64,000 nt of DNA from Alphaproteobacteria bacterium (GCA_030433215.1 JAUIMC010000014.1:1-64000); one strand, 5' to 3'; positions 18,149 through 26,024 are shown, counted from the stretch's first letter. The notes: generated by a model not told the origin, from the sequence alone. Numbers and translations: made by a program.

Positions 18149-18611
18149 CAGATACGATCGGATTTTCAAGAATCTGCTGGGCTATGACGAGGAAGAGCTG
18201 CGCGTTCTGCAAAGCATCCGGTTTCGCGATCAGGACCAGTCGACGAAAGGCGCCGCGCTCCTGGCCTTCGCCGGCCTCTTGATCGCCACCTCGCTGGTTC
18301 AATTATCGGCGGAGCCGACCGCCGCCGTCTCGCTCGACAAGAAATCCGTAGCGCTGATCCTTTCGTTCCTGGGTCTGTTCTTCCTGTTCATCTCTTCCCT
18401 GTTTTCGCTCGCGAGCCTCGTCAGTTCCGGAAAATATTCGGACAATTCGAGGGTGGCGCTCTTGCAGTTTTACGATCTGGTGCAGCGCCGCGGGCGCAAG
18501 ATCGGCGTTTCCTATTTCTTCTGCATGATCGGCACGCTGTTCGTCCTCGCCACCTTGTTCCTGAGCATGTATCCGGACATGCACAGATGGGTAAGCGCCG
18601 CCCTGAACTGA
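18141..18611 (+). CDS. Unrecognised 3-TM membrane protein coupled to the GGCT-like gene
   Basis: 156 residues. A charged N-terminal stretch (EEELRVLQSIRFRDQDQ) is followed by a first hydrophobic helix (about 38-60), a second (about 75-102) and a third (about 125-147). The fold vaguely resembles small membrane effector domains such as SLATT/Pycsar-TM, but no signature fixes this. The ATG at 18141 overlaps the previous stop codon by 8 nt. Downstream, 239 bp lead to the initiator tRNA. Confidence 0.6.
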   Translation: MTDRYDRIFKNLLGYDEEELRVLQSIRFRDQDQSTKGAALLAFAGLLIATSLVQLSAEPTAAVSLDKKSVALILSFLGLFFLFISSLFSLASLVSSGKYSDNSRVALLQFYDLVQRRGRKIGVSYFFCMIGTLFVLATLFLSMYPDMHRWVSAALN

Positions 18612-18727
18612 TTGCGCCGTCCCCGGCCACATAAAGCCTGCGCGGCCCTTGCGAGACCGTTGCCGGCCCGCCCGAAGCGGCGTGTTTTCAGCGATTTAGG
18701 CGCTTGAGAAATATTCGGCCGCGGGCC

Positions 18728-18756
18728 TTGCGGCGGGCGGCGCGCTTCGCTATACC
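18728..18756 (+). promoter_or_regulatory. Candidate promoter for the initiator tRNA
   Basis: TTGCGG (18728-18733), 17-nt spacer, TATACC (18751-18756). Each box matches the housekeeping consensus at four of six bases. Transcription would start about 90 nt before the mature tRNA. The rest of the 18612-18850 gap shows no gene. Confidence 0.35.
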
Positions 18757-18850
18757 CCGCTCTCCCGTTCGCTGGGGCGCGCCGGTTGCGCTTCTTTCAA
18801 AGGCGGTGGGAACGCTGATACGCCGTCTTCTGGTCGGCCAGCGAAGTTGG

Positions 18851-18930
<80 letters not shown>

Positions 18931-19166
18931 TTTTTATCTGACCCTTCCGAAAAATGAACTGGCTTTCCGCCCGTCATATTCCGGTGTTCGTATCCGGAAA
19001 AGCGCCGCGAAAGCTTTTCAAGGACGCCGCCGCGCTGGTCATCATAGAAGATGAGATAATCAGCCAAGACCAGCCCACCGGCCGATTTGGTGAAGGCTGC
19101 AAGGCTTTCTCCCATCGGAAGACCAAACCGCCTGCACCAGCCCTTCGCTAGTCAGATTTAGTTATC

Positions 19167-20573
19167 CTAGTCGCGCGAGATCGGCCCAAACCGTAAACTT
19201 CTCCAAAAATCAAACGGCACGCCGCTATCGGTTTTGTATTTTGGTTTCGATTTCGTGCCGAACTCTCTTTCAAGCAGCAGGTCTATTTGAGTTTTCGTGA
19301 GATGTTCAGCATCGCCGCTTGGCGATTTATAAATTTCCGGCACCTGCCATTGAAGGTTGGCTGTATTCGTTAGTCGTTCAATTTTTTCGCATTGCTGCTC
19401 AATAGACGTATCAACAAATGAAGGCTGTTTCAGCGAGTCCTCAATCTTCACGTCGGCGCCCAGGCTTTCCCGCAAATGCTCGAGGTCAATACGATCGATA
19501 GGCCCGCCAAGACTATCATATTTGTCAATCGGGGTCGCCCTTAGCGCAAGCGGTGAGATTAGTTGCGCGTCATTGTAGTTTGTCGACATCATCAAGCCGC
19601 CGAAAATCGATTCTGGCGTCCTTAGCTCATTCCAATCCAGCGCAATTATTTCGAGACTTGTGAATGCGCCGTAGCTGCTCGACAATCCTTTATCAGGCGA
19701 CTGTCCGCCCACCAGGTAAACGGATTTCTCCAACGGCAACACATATCCGCGACTTAGTCTTTTTTGCGCGCCAACACTCGGCACCTGATAAAAATGGAAA
19801 AACCGGTAATAGTTTCGGCTATCGGTCGGGTAACCGATGGCGATGAATGACTTCACTAAAAAACGGGGATCGCGTCTTGCATGCCTATAGGCAGTAAAAT
19901 GGGCAAACCCGTCCACATTCGAGGTAAAGGCGTTAAAAAAAGCATCAAATTGCGCCCTGTGGTGGTCCTTTACAGCGAACCCCATCTTCACGGAATGAAG
20001 ATCTCTTATATCTGAAAGCCTTTCAGATATGTTTTGGACCTCTTCGCCTTTCGCATACGGCATTAACACTTGGCGCTTTACGAGATTCAAAAAATCCAAC
20101 TCACTCTCTGGCGCAATTTCCTGCAAGAGAGTGACGAACGATTCCCTTGTTTCGAATTCATTGATCAAAAACAAAAACACCGAAAAATAGAAAAAATCAC
20201 TGTTGGAACTTGATACGGCATGCATGCCAAAGTTTCTCAGTGAATCGGATGTGATTGTTGTCAACGTGCAAGGCAAAGAGGCCGCTTTTGAAAACTCGGC
20301 ATATCTAGCAGCAAGATTTTTCCACGCAGGCGAACGCCGTGTCGCCTTTCTCGTTGGCGTTTCGGCATCTAATGACAAAGCACAATATAAGAGGTGCCGG
20401 CATAGCGCGTTTTTGCTGAACGCAAGCTTTAGCTGGTTTGTGTCAGATAGATTCTGTTCAAAAAGCTCGCAAATCTCACCGATTGCTTCAGCCTTGTTCT
20501 TTTTTATCGACTTCAGTGATTTAGCGCTCGAGCCCAGAGTCAGCCCACTAGGTGCTTGATTCTTCTCTATCAC
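19167..20573 (-). CDS. Unrecognised 468-residue island protein
   Basis: I do not recognise this family. The protein looks soluble, without signal peptide or convincing transmembrane helix, although a hydrophobic aromatic stretch lies at about 125-145 (DFFYFSVFLFLINEF). The middle is rich in aromatic and basic residues (HFTAYRHARRDPRF, YYRFFHFYQ). The C-terminus has a Lys/Arg-rich tail. Codon use is less GC-biased than in the neighbours. The start is a GTG at 20573 with GGGG about 8 nt upstream, and a good promoter lies 50-80 nt upstream. It is the only sizeable gene of the tRNA island and so its presumed cargo. A defence or phage-related role is a guess from location only. Confidence 0.7.
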   Translation of the reverse strand: MIEKNQAPSGLTLGSSAKSLKSIKKNKAEAIGEICELFEQNLSDTNQLKLAFSKNALCRHLLYCALSLDAETPTRKATRRSPAWKNLAARYAEFSKAASLPCTLTTITSDSLRNFGMHAVSSSNSDFFYFSVFLFLINEFETRESFVTLLQEIAPESELDFLNLVKRQVLMPYAKGEEVQNISERLSDIRDLHSVKMGFAVKDHHRAQFDAFFNAFTSNVDGFAHFTAYRHARRDPRFLVKSFIAIGYPTDSRNYYRFFHFYQVPSVGAQKRLSRGYVLPLEKSVYLVGGQSPDKGLSSSYGAFTSLEIIALDWNELRTPESIFGGLMMSTNYNDAQLISPLALRATPIDKYDSLGGPIDRIDLEHLRESLGADVKIEDSLKQPSFVDTSIEQQCEKIERLTNTANLQWQVPEIYKSPSGDAEHLTKTQIDLLLEREFGTKSKPKYKTDSGVPFDFWRSLRFGPISRD

Positions 20574-20625
20574 AGACTGCCCCGACGATAATTATCCCCG
20601 CTTGAGGGTCAAATGCAGGATTGTG

Positions 20626-20654
20626 ACAATATTTACAACAGGAATAGCGGTCAA
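20626..20654 (-). promoter_or_regulatory. Candidate housekeeping promoter of the 468-residue island gene
   Basis: On the minus strand TTGACC (20654-20649), 17-nt spacer, TATTGT (20631-20626). The -35 box matches at five of six and the -10 box at four of six positions. The predicted leader to the GTG is about 46 nt. Confidence 0.5.
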
Positions 20655-20678
20655 TGTAAAAGCTCAAAATATTTACAA
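20628..20678. repeat. Direct repeat AATATTTACAA x2, 40 bp apart
   Basis: Identical 11-mers at 20628-20638 and 20668-20678. One overlaps the -10 box and the other lies just upstream of the -35 box of the candidate promoter. Spacing of about four helical turns places them on one DNA face, as expected for a repressor operator pair. Confidence 0.45.
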
Positions 20679-20948
20679 TGGAGCCGCCGGCGGGAGCAGA
20701 AGTTCCAAGCCGTTGAACTTGCTGCTGCAACAGCCTGCATTATGCACGCCGATCTCTCATCGTCGCCGCATCAACGAAACTGACGTTAAATTTCAGAAAA
20801 ACCTGAGTTCGTGCTTTTGATTACGCATGGCGGACTTTTCGCCAATTGTGGACGGCTCTCTATGTGTAACCGCCATAACATCGGCGGCTTCAGCCGGCCC
20901 AAACTATGAAGCTGAGGGAACGCCCTCTCAAAACCATTGGAGACTTAA

Positions 20949-21053
20949 ATGACCAAGACACACTTCTCTATCGGCAGATCAAATTGCGCGGATCTACAGA
21001 ATTTCCTTACGGCGAAGTTTTTGAGCTTTCATAGGATAAAACGCTATGGCTAG
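20949..21053 (+). CDS. Possible 34-residue leader or small protein in the island
   Basis: ATG at 20949 preceded by GGAG at 7-nt spacing, a good ribosome-binding site. The product is MTKTHFSIGRSN followed by a basic, polar tail. The frame ends at a TAG inside the first codons of the next gene (start 21046), an arrangement that would couple the two. Too short to identify. Confidence 0.35.
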   Translation: MTKTHFSIGRSNCADLQNFLTAKFLSFHRIKRYG

Positions 21054-21303
21054 ATTTTTCCTTCGGCTGATTACATTCTTAGCAGTGCCTATATCGGTTG
21101 CCGTGTTTCATCAGTTCTTCGTTGAACCATTAATCCGTGAATACATTGCGGAAAGCGAGTTTGCCGCAGAAGTCATCATTGAAGTCGGTGAACACGTCTT
21201 AACTCGGCAACGGATAGTGCCGGCGATTGCGCTCTTAATAGATGCGGGTGTGATGATGATTTCGAGCTGGGTTTTTTGGTGGCGCGGCATCTTCCGCAGG
21301 TAG
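21046..21303 (+). CDS. Small 2-TM protein of the island, unknown
   Basis: 85 residues. Hydrophobic helix at about 4-22 (FLRLITFLAVPISVAVF), a charged middle and a second helix at about 57-79 ending in Trp/Arg. AGGA lies about 8 nt before the ATG. No family recognised. It overlaps the preceding 34-codon ORF by 8 nt. Confidence 0.5.
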   Translation: MARFFLRLITFLAVPISVAVFHQFFVEPLIREYIAESEFAAEVIIEVGEHVLTRQRIVPAIALLIDAGVMMISSWVFWWRGIFRR

Positions 21304-21344
21304 CGTAATCGTTCGCATCAAGGCAATGGCGATGACAATTTCGC

Positions 21345-21536
21345 TTACGGTCGAAGCGGCCAAAGAAGACTTGCGCCGATCAGACCAACCGCGATTGCAC
21401 TAATCGTCAGGCTCATTGAGTGCGATAAATCCGTCCAGGCGCCCAACATGCTGTTGAGCATCAATCCCGCGGCGGCGGAAATGATAACCGCTTTAATTGC
21501 CGTACCTGTCGGAAATTCCTTGCGTGGCCTGCGCAT
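21345..21536 (-). CDS. Small 2-TM protein of the island, unknown
   Basis: 63 residues with a basic N-terminus (MRRPRKEF) and two hydrophobic helices (about 13-32 and 41-58). There is no clear ribosome-binding site, so the start is uncertain and the gene may not be real. It converges with the 85-residue gene. The 216 bp to its right up to the attR repeat hold nothing I can support. Confidence 0.4.
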   Translation of the reverse strand: MRRPRKEFPTGTAIKAVIISAAAGLMLNSMLGAWTDLSHSMSLTISAIAVGLIGASLLWPLRP

Positions 21537-21752
21537 TCGCAGACTTTAGCAATCAACATATTATAGCGCAAGCGGATCAGTATATTCCGCCGACACCATA
21601 ACCACTTGATAGAATTAAAAAATCACACGCAAAGGACCAATATAGTCTGGTCCACCCGATCCTGACGCCGGTGGCGTTAATCGTGTCGCTCGCTTGAGGA
21701 TAGCTGAGCGCTTTTTAGATCTGGCGTCTTTGTATTTTTGCCAGGACAATCC

Positions 21753-21790
21753 GAAGGTCAGAGGTTCAAATCCTCTCCCCGCCCCCAATT
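21753..21790 (+). repeat. Right attachment repeat (attR-like), partial tRNA copy
   Basis: 38-bp copy of the 3' part of the initiator tRNA gene with one mismatch, not preceded by tRNA 5' sequence. It ends 4 bp before the stop codon of the convergent ppx/gppA-like gene and marks the right edge of the island. Confidence 0.85.
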
Positions 21791-21794
21791 CCCT

Positions 21795-22883
21795 TCACCC
21801 GTTTCTTGATTTGCGCGCCTGTCTTGCGAGATCGGCGAGGATGCCTTCACGCAAGCCGCGGTCGGCGACGCGCACGCGGCTCGCCGGCCATTCCGCTTGC
21901 AGGGCTTCGAGAATGGCGCAGCCTGAAACGACGAGGTCGGCGCGTTCTTCCCCGATGCAGGGCTCGCCCGCGCGTTCCGCAAACGTCATGGCGCGGAGCT
22001 TTTCGGTGACGGCGCGGGCGTCGTCGATCGTCAGCCACAGCCCGTCCACCTTGTCGCGGCGATAGCGCGGCAGCTCCAGATGCACCCCGGCAATGGACGT
22101 CACCGTGCCGGAAGTCCCGAGGAGATGCGCGCGCCCGTCGCCGAAGAATGCTTTCATACCGGCGGGGTCGCCCATGCGGGCAATCTCCGCGCGCGCTTCG
22201 GCGACAATCGCCGCATAGGTTTCCGCGGTCATTTCGCGCCCGCCCCATTTTTCGGCAATAGAGACGACCCCGAAAGGCAGCGAGGTCCAGGCGGCGATCT
22301 CGATGCGCCCGCCCTGTTCATTGCGGCGCACCCAGGAAAGCTCCGTCGAGCCGCCGCCGATGTCGAAAACGAGTCCCGCCTCGGCTTCTTCATCGAGCAG
22401 CTCCGCACAGCCGGCGACGGCGAGGCGCGCCTCTTCTTCGGTCGTGATGATGTCGAAGGCGAGACCGGTTTTCTCCGCCGCCCGCTCGAGAAATTCCGGC
22501 CCGTTGCGTGCGCCGCGGCAGGCCTGCGTCGCAATGCAGCGCATATGGGTGACGCCGCGGCGCTGGATCTTTTCCGCGCATACCGCGAGGGCGGCGATCG
22601 TCCGCTCCATGGCCTTTTCCGACAGCACGCCGGATTGGGTGACGCCTTCGCCGAGACGCACGATGCGCGAAAACGCATCGATGATGCGGAAGTCGCGTCC
22701 ACGCGGCGCGGCGATCAGCAGGCGGCAATTATTCGTGCCGAGATCGAGCGCCGCAAGCCGCACGGGCTTGCGGCGATTGCCGCCGCGTCTTCGCGAATTT
22801 TGTTTTTTGGGTTTTTCGGAACCGGAAGGGCGGCCTGAAGAGGCTTTGCCGCCCGCGCCTCGCCCGCGCTTGCCTTCATCCAT
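21795..22883 (-). CDS. Ppx/GppA-family exopolyphosphatase or pppGpp phosphohydrolase
   Basis: 362 residues. After a basic Lys/Arg/Gly-rich N-terminal tail (about 1-40), the ASKHA-fold ATPase-like domain starts with LAALDLGTNNCRLLIA. It has the second phosphate-binding block FDIGGGSTEL, and GTSGTVTSIAGVH. The short alphaproteobacterial form lacks the C-terminal HD domain. It hydrolyses polyphosphate or the 5' phosphate of pppGpp; sequence alone does not decide which. The ATG at 22883 or the GTG one codon upstream may be the start (GAGG 8-11 nt before). In many alphaproteobacteria rlmE adjoins it, but here the psp locus does. Confidence 0.88.
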   Translation of the reverse strand: MDEGKRGRGAGGKASSGRPSGSEKPKKQNSRRRGGNRRKPVRLAALDLGTNNCRLLIAAPRGRDFRIIDAFSRIVRLGEGVTQSGVLSEKAMERTIAALAVCAEKIQRRGVTHMRCIATQACRGARNGPEFLERAAEKTGLAFDIITTEEEARLAVAGCAELLDEEAEAGLVFDIGGGSTELSWVRRNEQGGRIEIAAWTSLPFGVVSIAEKWGGREMTAETYAAIVAEARAEIARMGDPAGMKAFFGDGRAHLLGTSGTVTSIAGVHLELPRYRRDKVDGLWLTIDDARAVTEKLRAMTFAERAGEPCIGEERADLVVSGCAILEALQAEWPASRVRVADRGLREGILADLARQARKSRNG

Positions 22884-22980
22884 CACTTTCGCGTCCTCGC
22901 TGGAGCCTCTTAGAACGGGCTCTGATGTGAGGGCGAAGCTTAGGGGGCGCGAGGGGCCCCGGCAAGCGCGAGGCGGGAAG

Positions 22981-23145
22981 TCAGAGGATGGTGAAAAGGC
23001 AAGCCGGCGCCGGCGCGGCGCCGCATTTCGCCGAGCGATCCGCGCCGGACGGCTCGAAACCGAGCGCCATGGCGAGGACCGCGAAGGCCGCCAGGGCCAA
23101 CAGGGTCAGCATCATTCCCTTGGCAAGCATGGTCAACGCAGTCAT
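22981..23145 (-). CDS. 54-residue membrane protein downstream of pspC
   Basis: Starts at the ATG at 23145 behind AGGAGAGAGAG, a strong ribosome-binding site. One long hydrophobic helix covers about 6-30 (LAKGMMLTLLALAAFAVLAMAL), followed by a short tail with two cysteines. It lies 88 bp after pspC on the same strand and may be the last gene of the psp operon, in the place where some species carry pspD or other small psp proteins. No family recognised. Confidence 0.55.
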   Translation of the reverse strand: MTALTMLAKGMMLTLLALAAFAVLAMALGFEPSGADRSAKCGAAPAPACLFTIL

Positions 23146-23233
23146 CTCTCTCTCCTTTTCGCGCTGAAGACGCACGTTCCCCGTATCCGTCCGCTGAAAA
23201 CGGGCATCCCTTCTCTTTAAGACTTGTTAGGCT

Positions 23234-23707
23234 TCAGGCGCCGCGTTCGAGATCGCGGAACGCTTTTCTCAATCCGTATTCTTCGGAGGTGACGGCCCGC
23301 TCAAGATCGGCGAGCCGGGCGTCAAGCGCGCGAAAGCGATGTTTCAGTTCTGAAAAGGTCGCTTTCGGCCGTGTGGAAAAGGTGCGCCAGAACCGCTCTT
23401 CTTCTTGATCATGATAGGCTTCGGGCCGGCCGTCGCCAGGCTTGATCAAGATCGCCGCCGCCAGATAGACGAACGCAGGCAGCGGAAAGAAAAACACCGT
23501 AAGCAGAATTGTCAGGACCCGCACCCATTTCAGACTCCAGCCGAAATAATCGGCCAGGCCGGCGCACACGCCCGCAATCTTGCCGCGCCGGGTATTCCTC
23601 CGCAAACGGTGGAAATTCGGTCCCGGTCCCGGCTGACCGGCGCGATAGGCGTAGCTGTCCCGGTCGCGCCAGTGATGATGGTGGTGATGGTGATGATGAT
23701 CAGGCAT
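23234..23707 (-). CDS. pspC: Phage shock protein C, with natural nine-His N-terminus
   Basis: 157 residues. The N-terminus MPD is followed by nine consecutive histidines and an Arg/Tyr/Gly-rich linker. The PspC domain (about 37-95) has the family sequence GVCAGLADYFGW and a transmembrane helix. A charged C-terminal region (about 100-157) has coiled-coil character. PspC and PspB sense inner-membrane damage and release PspF from PspA. The gene overlaps pspB by 8 nt. The His codons mix CAT and CAC, so it is not a simple trinucleotide expansion. It could bind metal. Confidence 0.9.
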   Translation of the reverse strand: MPDHHHHHHHHHWRDRDSYAYRAGQPGPGPNFHRLRRNTRRGKIAGVCAGLADYFGWSLKWVRVLTILLTVFFFPLPAFVYLAAAILIKPGDGRPEAYHDQEEERFWRTFSTRPKATFSELKHRFRALDARLADLERAVTSEEYGLRKAFRDLERGA

Positions 23708-23945
23708 GGGGCCGCTCCGGATAATCCTTGCGCCAGTCCGGCGCCTCCTTGTCCAGAATGGTCTCCAGCGCCTCCACCCGGCGCTCGAGGCGCTGGGCGG
23801 TCTTCCAGAGATCGTCGATCAGCCGCTCGTCATCGGTCGAGAGCGATTTGGTTTTCCGCCACTCCGTCAAATAGTGCATGATGGTGGCCGGAAGCCCGAT
23901 CACGATGATCGCGATAATCGCGACAATGAATGGCCCTTCTGACAT
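23700..23945 (-). CDS. pspB: Phage shock protein B
   Basis: 81 residues: one N-terminal transmembrane helix (about 4-24), then the amphipathic coiled coil of PspB (DDERLIDDLWKTAQRLERRVEALETIL). It works with PspC at the inner membrane as sensor of envelope stress. It lies 24 bp after pspA and overlaps pspC. Confidence 0.92.
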   Translation of the reverse strand: MSEGPFIVAIIAIIVIGLPATIMHYLTEWRKTKSLSTDDERLIDDLWKTAQRLERRVEALETILDKEAPDWRKDYPERPHA

Positions 23946-23969
23946 GATAGAAGCCCCTTCGCCCTGATT

Positions 23970-24653
23970 TTAACCCTGCCCGCCGGAAGATGTGCGGCTT
24001 GCGACCCTCTGTTTCAAGGCTTCGAGCTCCGCATTGACGGCGTCCTCGGCCTCGAGTTCCGCAAATTCGTCTTCGAGCGTGCGCGGACGGCCCATGGACC
24101 AGCTTTCCGCTTCGCCTTCCAGTTCGTCGATCCGGCGCTCATAGCGTTCGAATTTGGCGAGCGCCTCGTCGATGCGGCCGTCATTGACCTGGCGGCTGAT
24201 GCGGACGCTGTCGGACGCTGCATTGCGGCGGATTTCGAGAGAGCGCTGTTTGGCGCGCGCTTCCTTCAGCTTGCCTTGCAGGCGCGCGAGATCGTCATTG
24301 GTCTTGCCGACGGTCTCATCTATGGCCTTGAGCTCCTTGTCGAGAAGCTCGATCATCTCCCCGGCCTTGCGCTTGGCGGCCACCGCCCCGCGCGCGAGAT
24401 CCTCGCGGCCCTTGGCGATGGCGAGTTCGGCCTTGGTTTCCCATTCGGAAGCGCGCCGGGCGAATTCCGCCTTCTTGCGGTTCACTTCCTTGGAGTCGGC
24501 CAGCGCGCGGGCCGCGCTGGAGCGGACCTCGACCAGCGTGTCCTCCATCTCCTGAATGATGAGACGCACGACCTTTTCCGGATCCTCCGCCTTGTCGAGC
24601 ATGGCGTTGAGGTTGGAATTGATGATGTCGCTCAGTCTTGAAAAAACGCCCAT
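23970..24653 (-). CDS. pspA: Phage shock protein A
   Basis: 227 residues, almost entirely coiled coil, with the standard N-terminus MGVFSRLSDIINSNLNAMLD (amphipathic membrane-binding helix) and the conserved EDPEKVVRLIIQEMEDTLVEVR. PspA/IM30 proteins form ESCRT-III-like polymers that stabilise leaking membranes and, when idle, inhibit PspF. It is preceded by a 46-residue membrane protein gene and followed by pspB and pspC. Confidence 0.95.
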   Translation of the reverse strand: MGVFSRLSDIINSNLNAMLDKAEDPEKVVRLIIQEMEDTLVEVRSSAARALADSKEVNRKKAEFARRASEWETKAELAIAKGREDLARGAVAAKRKAGEMIELLDKELKAIDETVGKTNDDLARLQGKLKEARAKQRSLEIRRNAASDSVRISRQVNDGRIDEALAKFERYERRIDELEGEAESWSMGRPRTLEDEFAELEAEDAVNAELEALKQRVASRTSSGGQG

Positions 24654-24665
24654 GGCGAAATGCTC

Positions 24666-24806
24666 CTAGAAAATGATGCCGCCGAGGATGAACCCGAGGA
24701 AGAACGCGCCCCAGGCGAAGCCGGCCCGCCCGCGAAACGCGGTATTGAGACGGTGGTCCCAATCCCGGTCGTAGCTGGCGCGGTCGTCGTATCTGTATCG
24801 GCTCAT
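24666..24806 (-). CDS. 46-residue single-TM protein, first gene of psp operon
   Basis: ATG at 24806 with GAGGAGA about 6 nt upstream; stop TAG at 24666-24668, 12 bp before pspA. The N-terminal half is rich in Arg, Asp and Tyr (SRYRYDDRASYDRDWDHR), and a C-terminal helix (about 28-46) is Phe/Gly/Ile-rich. Position and ribosome-binding site support a real gene. I know no named family. It may be an accessory membrane partner of PspA. Confidence 0.7.
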   Translation of the reverse strand: MSRYRYDDRASYDRDWDHRLNTAFRGRAGFAWGAFFLGFILGGIIF

Positions 24807-25010
24807 CTTGATCTCCTCAGCGGTGTGGGTTGGTTGAAAACCCCGTCACGGGATTCATTACGCGAAACCGGCGCTGGCTGAGAGCCGATTTTTCAAGGTA
24901 CTGTTTTTATTAGAAAAATAAGATTTGACGGGAATTTCGACCAAATCATGAGGGCGTAAATTCCTATATTTGAGGCTTTTATTACCATTTTATGGTGGTA
25001 TTTTTCGCCT

Positions 25011-26024
25011 ATGGCGAATCCTCAAAGCCCTCCTGAGCCCATCGGCCAGTCAAAAGCCTTTCTCGACGCGCTGGAAAACGCCTCGCGCGCGGCGATGATC
25101 GATCGCGCCGTGCTCATTACCGGCGAGCGCGGAACCGGCAAGGCCCTGTTCGCCGAACGCATGCACTTCCTGTCCCCGCGCTGGGACGGCCCTTTTCTCA
25201 GGGTCAGTTGCCTAGGGCTTGGCGAAGACCGGCTCGACGCCGAACTTTTCGGCCAGGACACGGGCGGGGCCCGCCGCCCCGGGCGCCTGGAGCGCGCCGA
25301 GGGCGGGACCCTCTTTCTGGACGATATCGAGGCCGCGCCGGTCCCGGTCCAGGAAAGGCTCCTGCGCGTCATTGAAGACGGCGAGTATGAGCGGATCGGC
25401 GGCGAGGAAACGCGCAAGGCCGATGTGCGGATCGTCGCCTCGGCGAGGGAGGATTTACGCCGCCTTGTTCATGAGGGGCGCTTCCGGGCGGATTTGCTGG
25501 ACCGGCTGGCGTTCGACGTCGTCGCGGTCCCGGCCTTGCGGGATCGCACCGACGACATTCCGCTGCTGGCCGCGCATTTCGGAACGCTCGTCGCCGCGGA
25601 GCTCGGCCTTAAATTTCCGGGCTTGGCGCCGGAGGCGAATGTCGCCCTCAACGCTCATGACTGGCCGGGCAACATCCGTGAACTGAGAAATGTGGTGGAG
25701 CGCGCGGCGTTTCACTGGGGCGAAGGCGCGGCGGAAGGGCCGATCTCCCAGATCGTTATCGATCCGCTGGAGCGGGTTTACGGCAAATTCGACGCCGCCA
25801 AGACGGCGAAAAAACAGGCGTCAGGCGCGCCCTCCAGCTTTACACATCCGGAAACGCCCGCCGACGCCTATGATCTGCGCGCCTATATGAACGAGCTGGA
25901 AAAAGCGATCGTGAAAGACGCCCTCGTTAAAAATGGCGGCAACCAGAAACGCGCAGCGCAAGCGCTCTCCCTCACCTATGACCAGATCCGCGGCATCATC
26001 AAAAAGCACGATATCGCAGCGTAA
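25011..26024 (+). CDS. pspF: PspF-type AAA+ regulator lacking the GAFTGA loop
   Basis: 337 residues without an N-terminal receiver domain. Order: AAA+ domain with Walker A GERGTGKA (38-45), Walker B LFLDDI (101-106), the FRADLLDRLAFDV arginine-finger region, and a C-terminal Fis-type HTH (about 293-335). It matches PspF closely along its length, but the segment between ELFG and RPGRLERA is five residues shorter than in E. coli PspF and the GAFTGA motif that contacts sigma-54 is gone (GQDTGGARRPGR). The Walker B glutamate is Asp (D105). Such proteins generally cannot open sigma-54 promoters, so this one may act as a conventional DNA-binding regulator. It is divergent from the psp operon. A palindrome ACCAT-TTT-ATGGT (24984-24996) lies 15 nt before its start. 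Confidence 0.88.
   Translation: MANPQSPPEPIGQSKAFLDALENASRAAMIDRAVLITGERGTGKALFAERMHFLSPRWDGPFLRVSCLGLGEDRLDAELFGQDTGGARRPGRLERAEGGTLFLDDIEAAPVPVQERLLRVIEDGEYERIGGEETRKADVRIVASAREDLRRLVHEGRFRADLLDRLAFDVVAVPALRDRTDDIPLLAAHFGTLVAAELGLKFPGLAPEANVALNAHDWPGNIRELRNVVERAAFHWGEGAAEGPISQIVIDPLERVYGKFDAAKTAKKQASGAPSSFTHPETPADAYDLRAYMNELEKAIVKDALVKNGGNQKRAAQALSLTYDQIRGIIKKHDIAA

Larger units (their letters stand above)
20574..20948. other. Gene-free island spacer, 375 bp
   Basis: No supported gene. It contains the promoter and the AATATTTACAA direct repeats of the 468-residue gene at its left end, a few short weak inverted repeats, and AT-rich sequence. Right of it begins a 34-codon ORF with a good ribosome-binding site. 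Confidence 0.6.

Noticed and set aside
23672..23707. Nine-His tract read as a cloning tag or assembly artefact
   Set aside because: It lies in a natural pspC gene overlapping pspB, with mixed His codons and no vector sequence nearby.
24873..24886. On the minus strand, GG-N10-GC with partial -24/-12 similarity upstream of the psp operon, as expected for a sigma-54 promoter
   Set aside because: The flanking bases fit poorly (CAGC in place of TTGC), and the divergent PspF lacks GAFTGA and so should not drive sigma-54. I treat it as chance.
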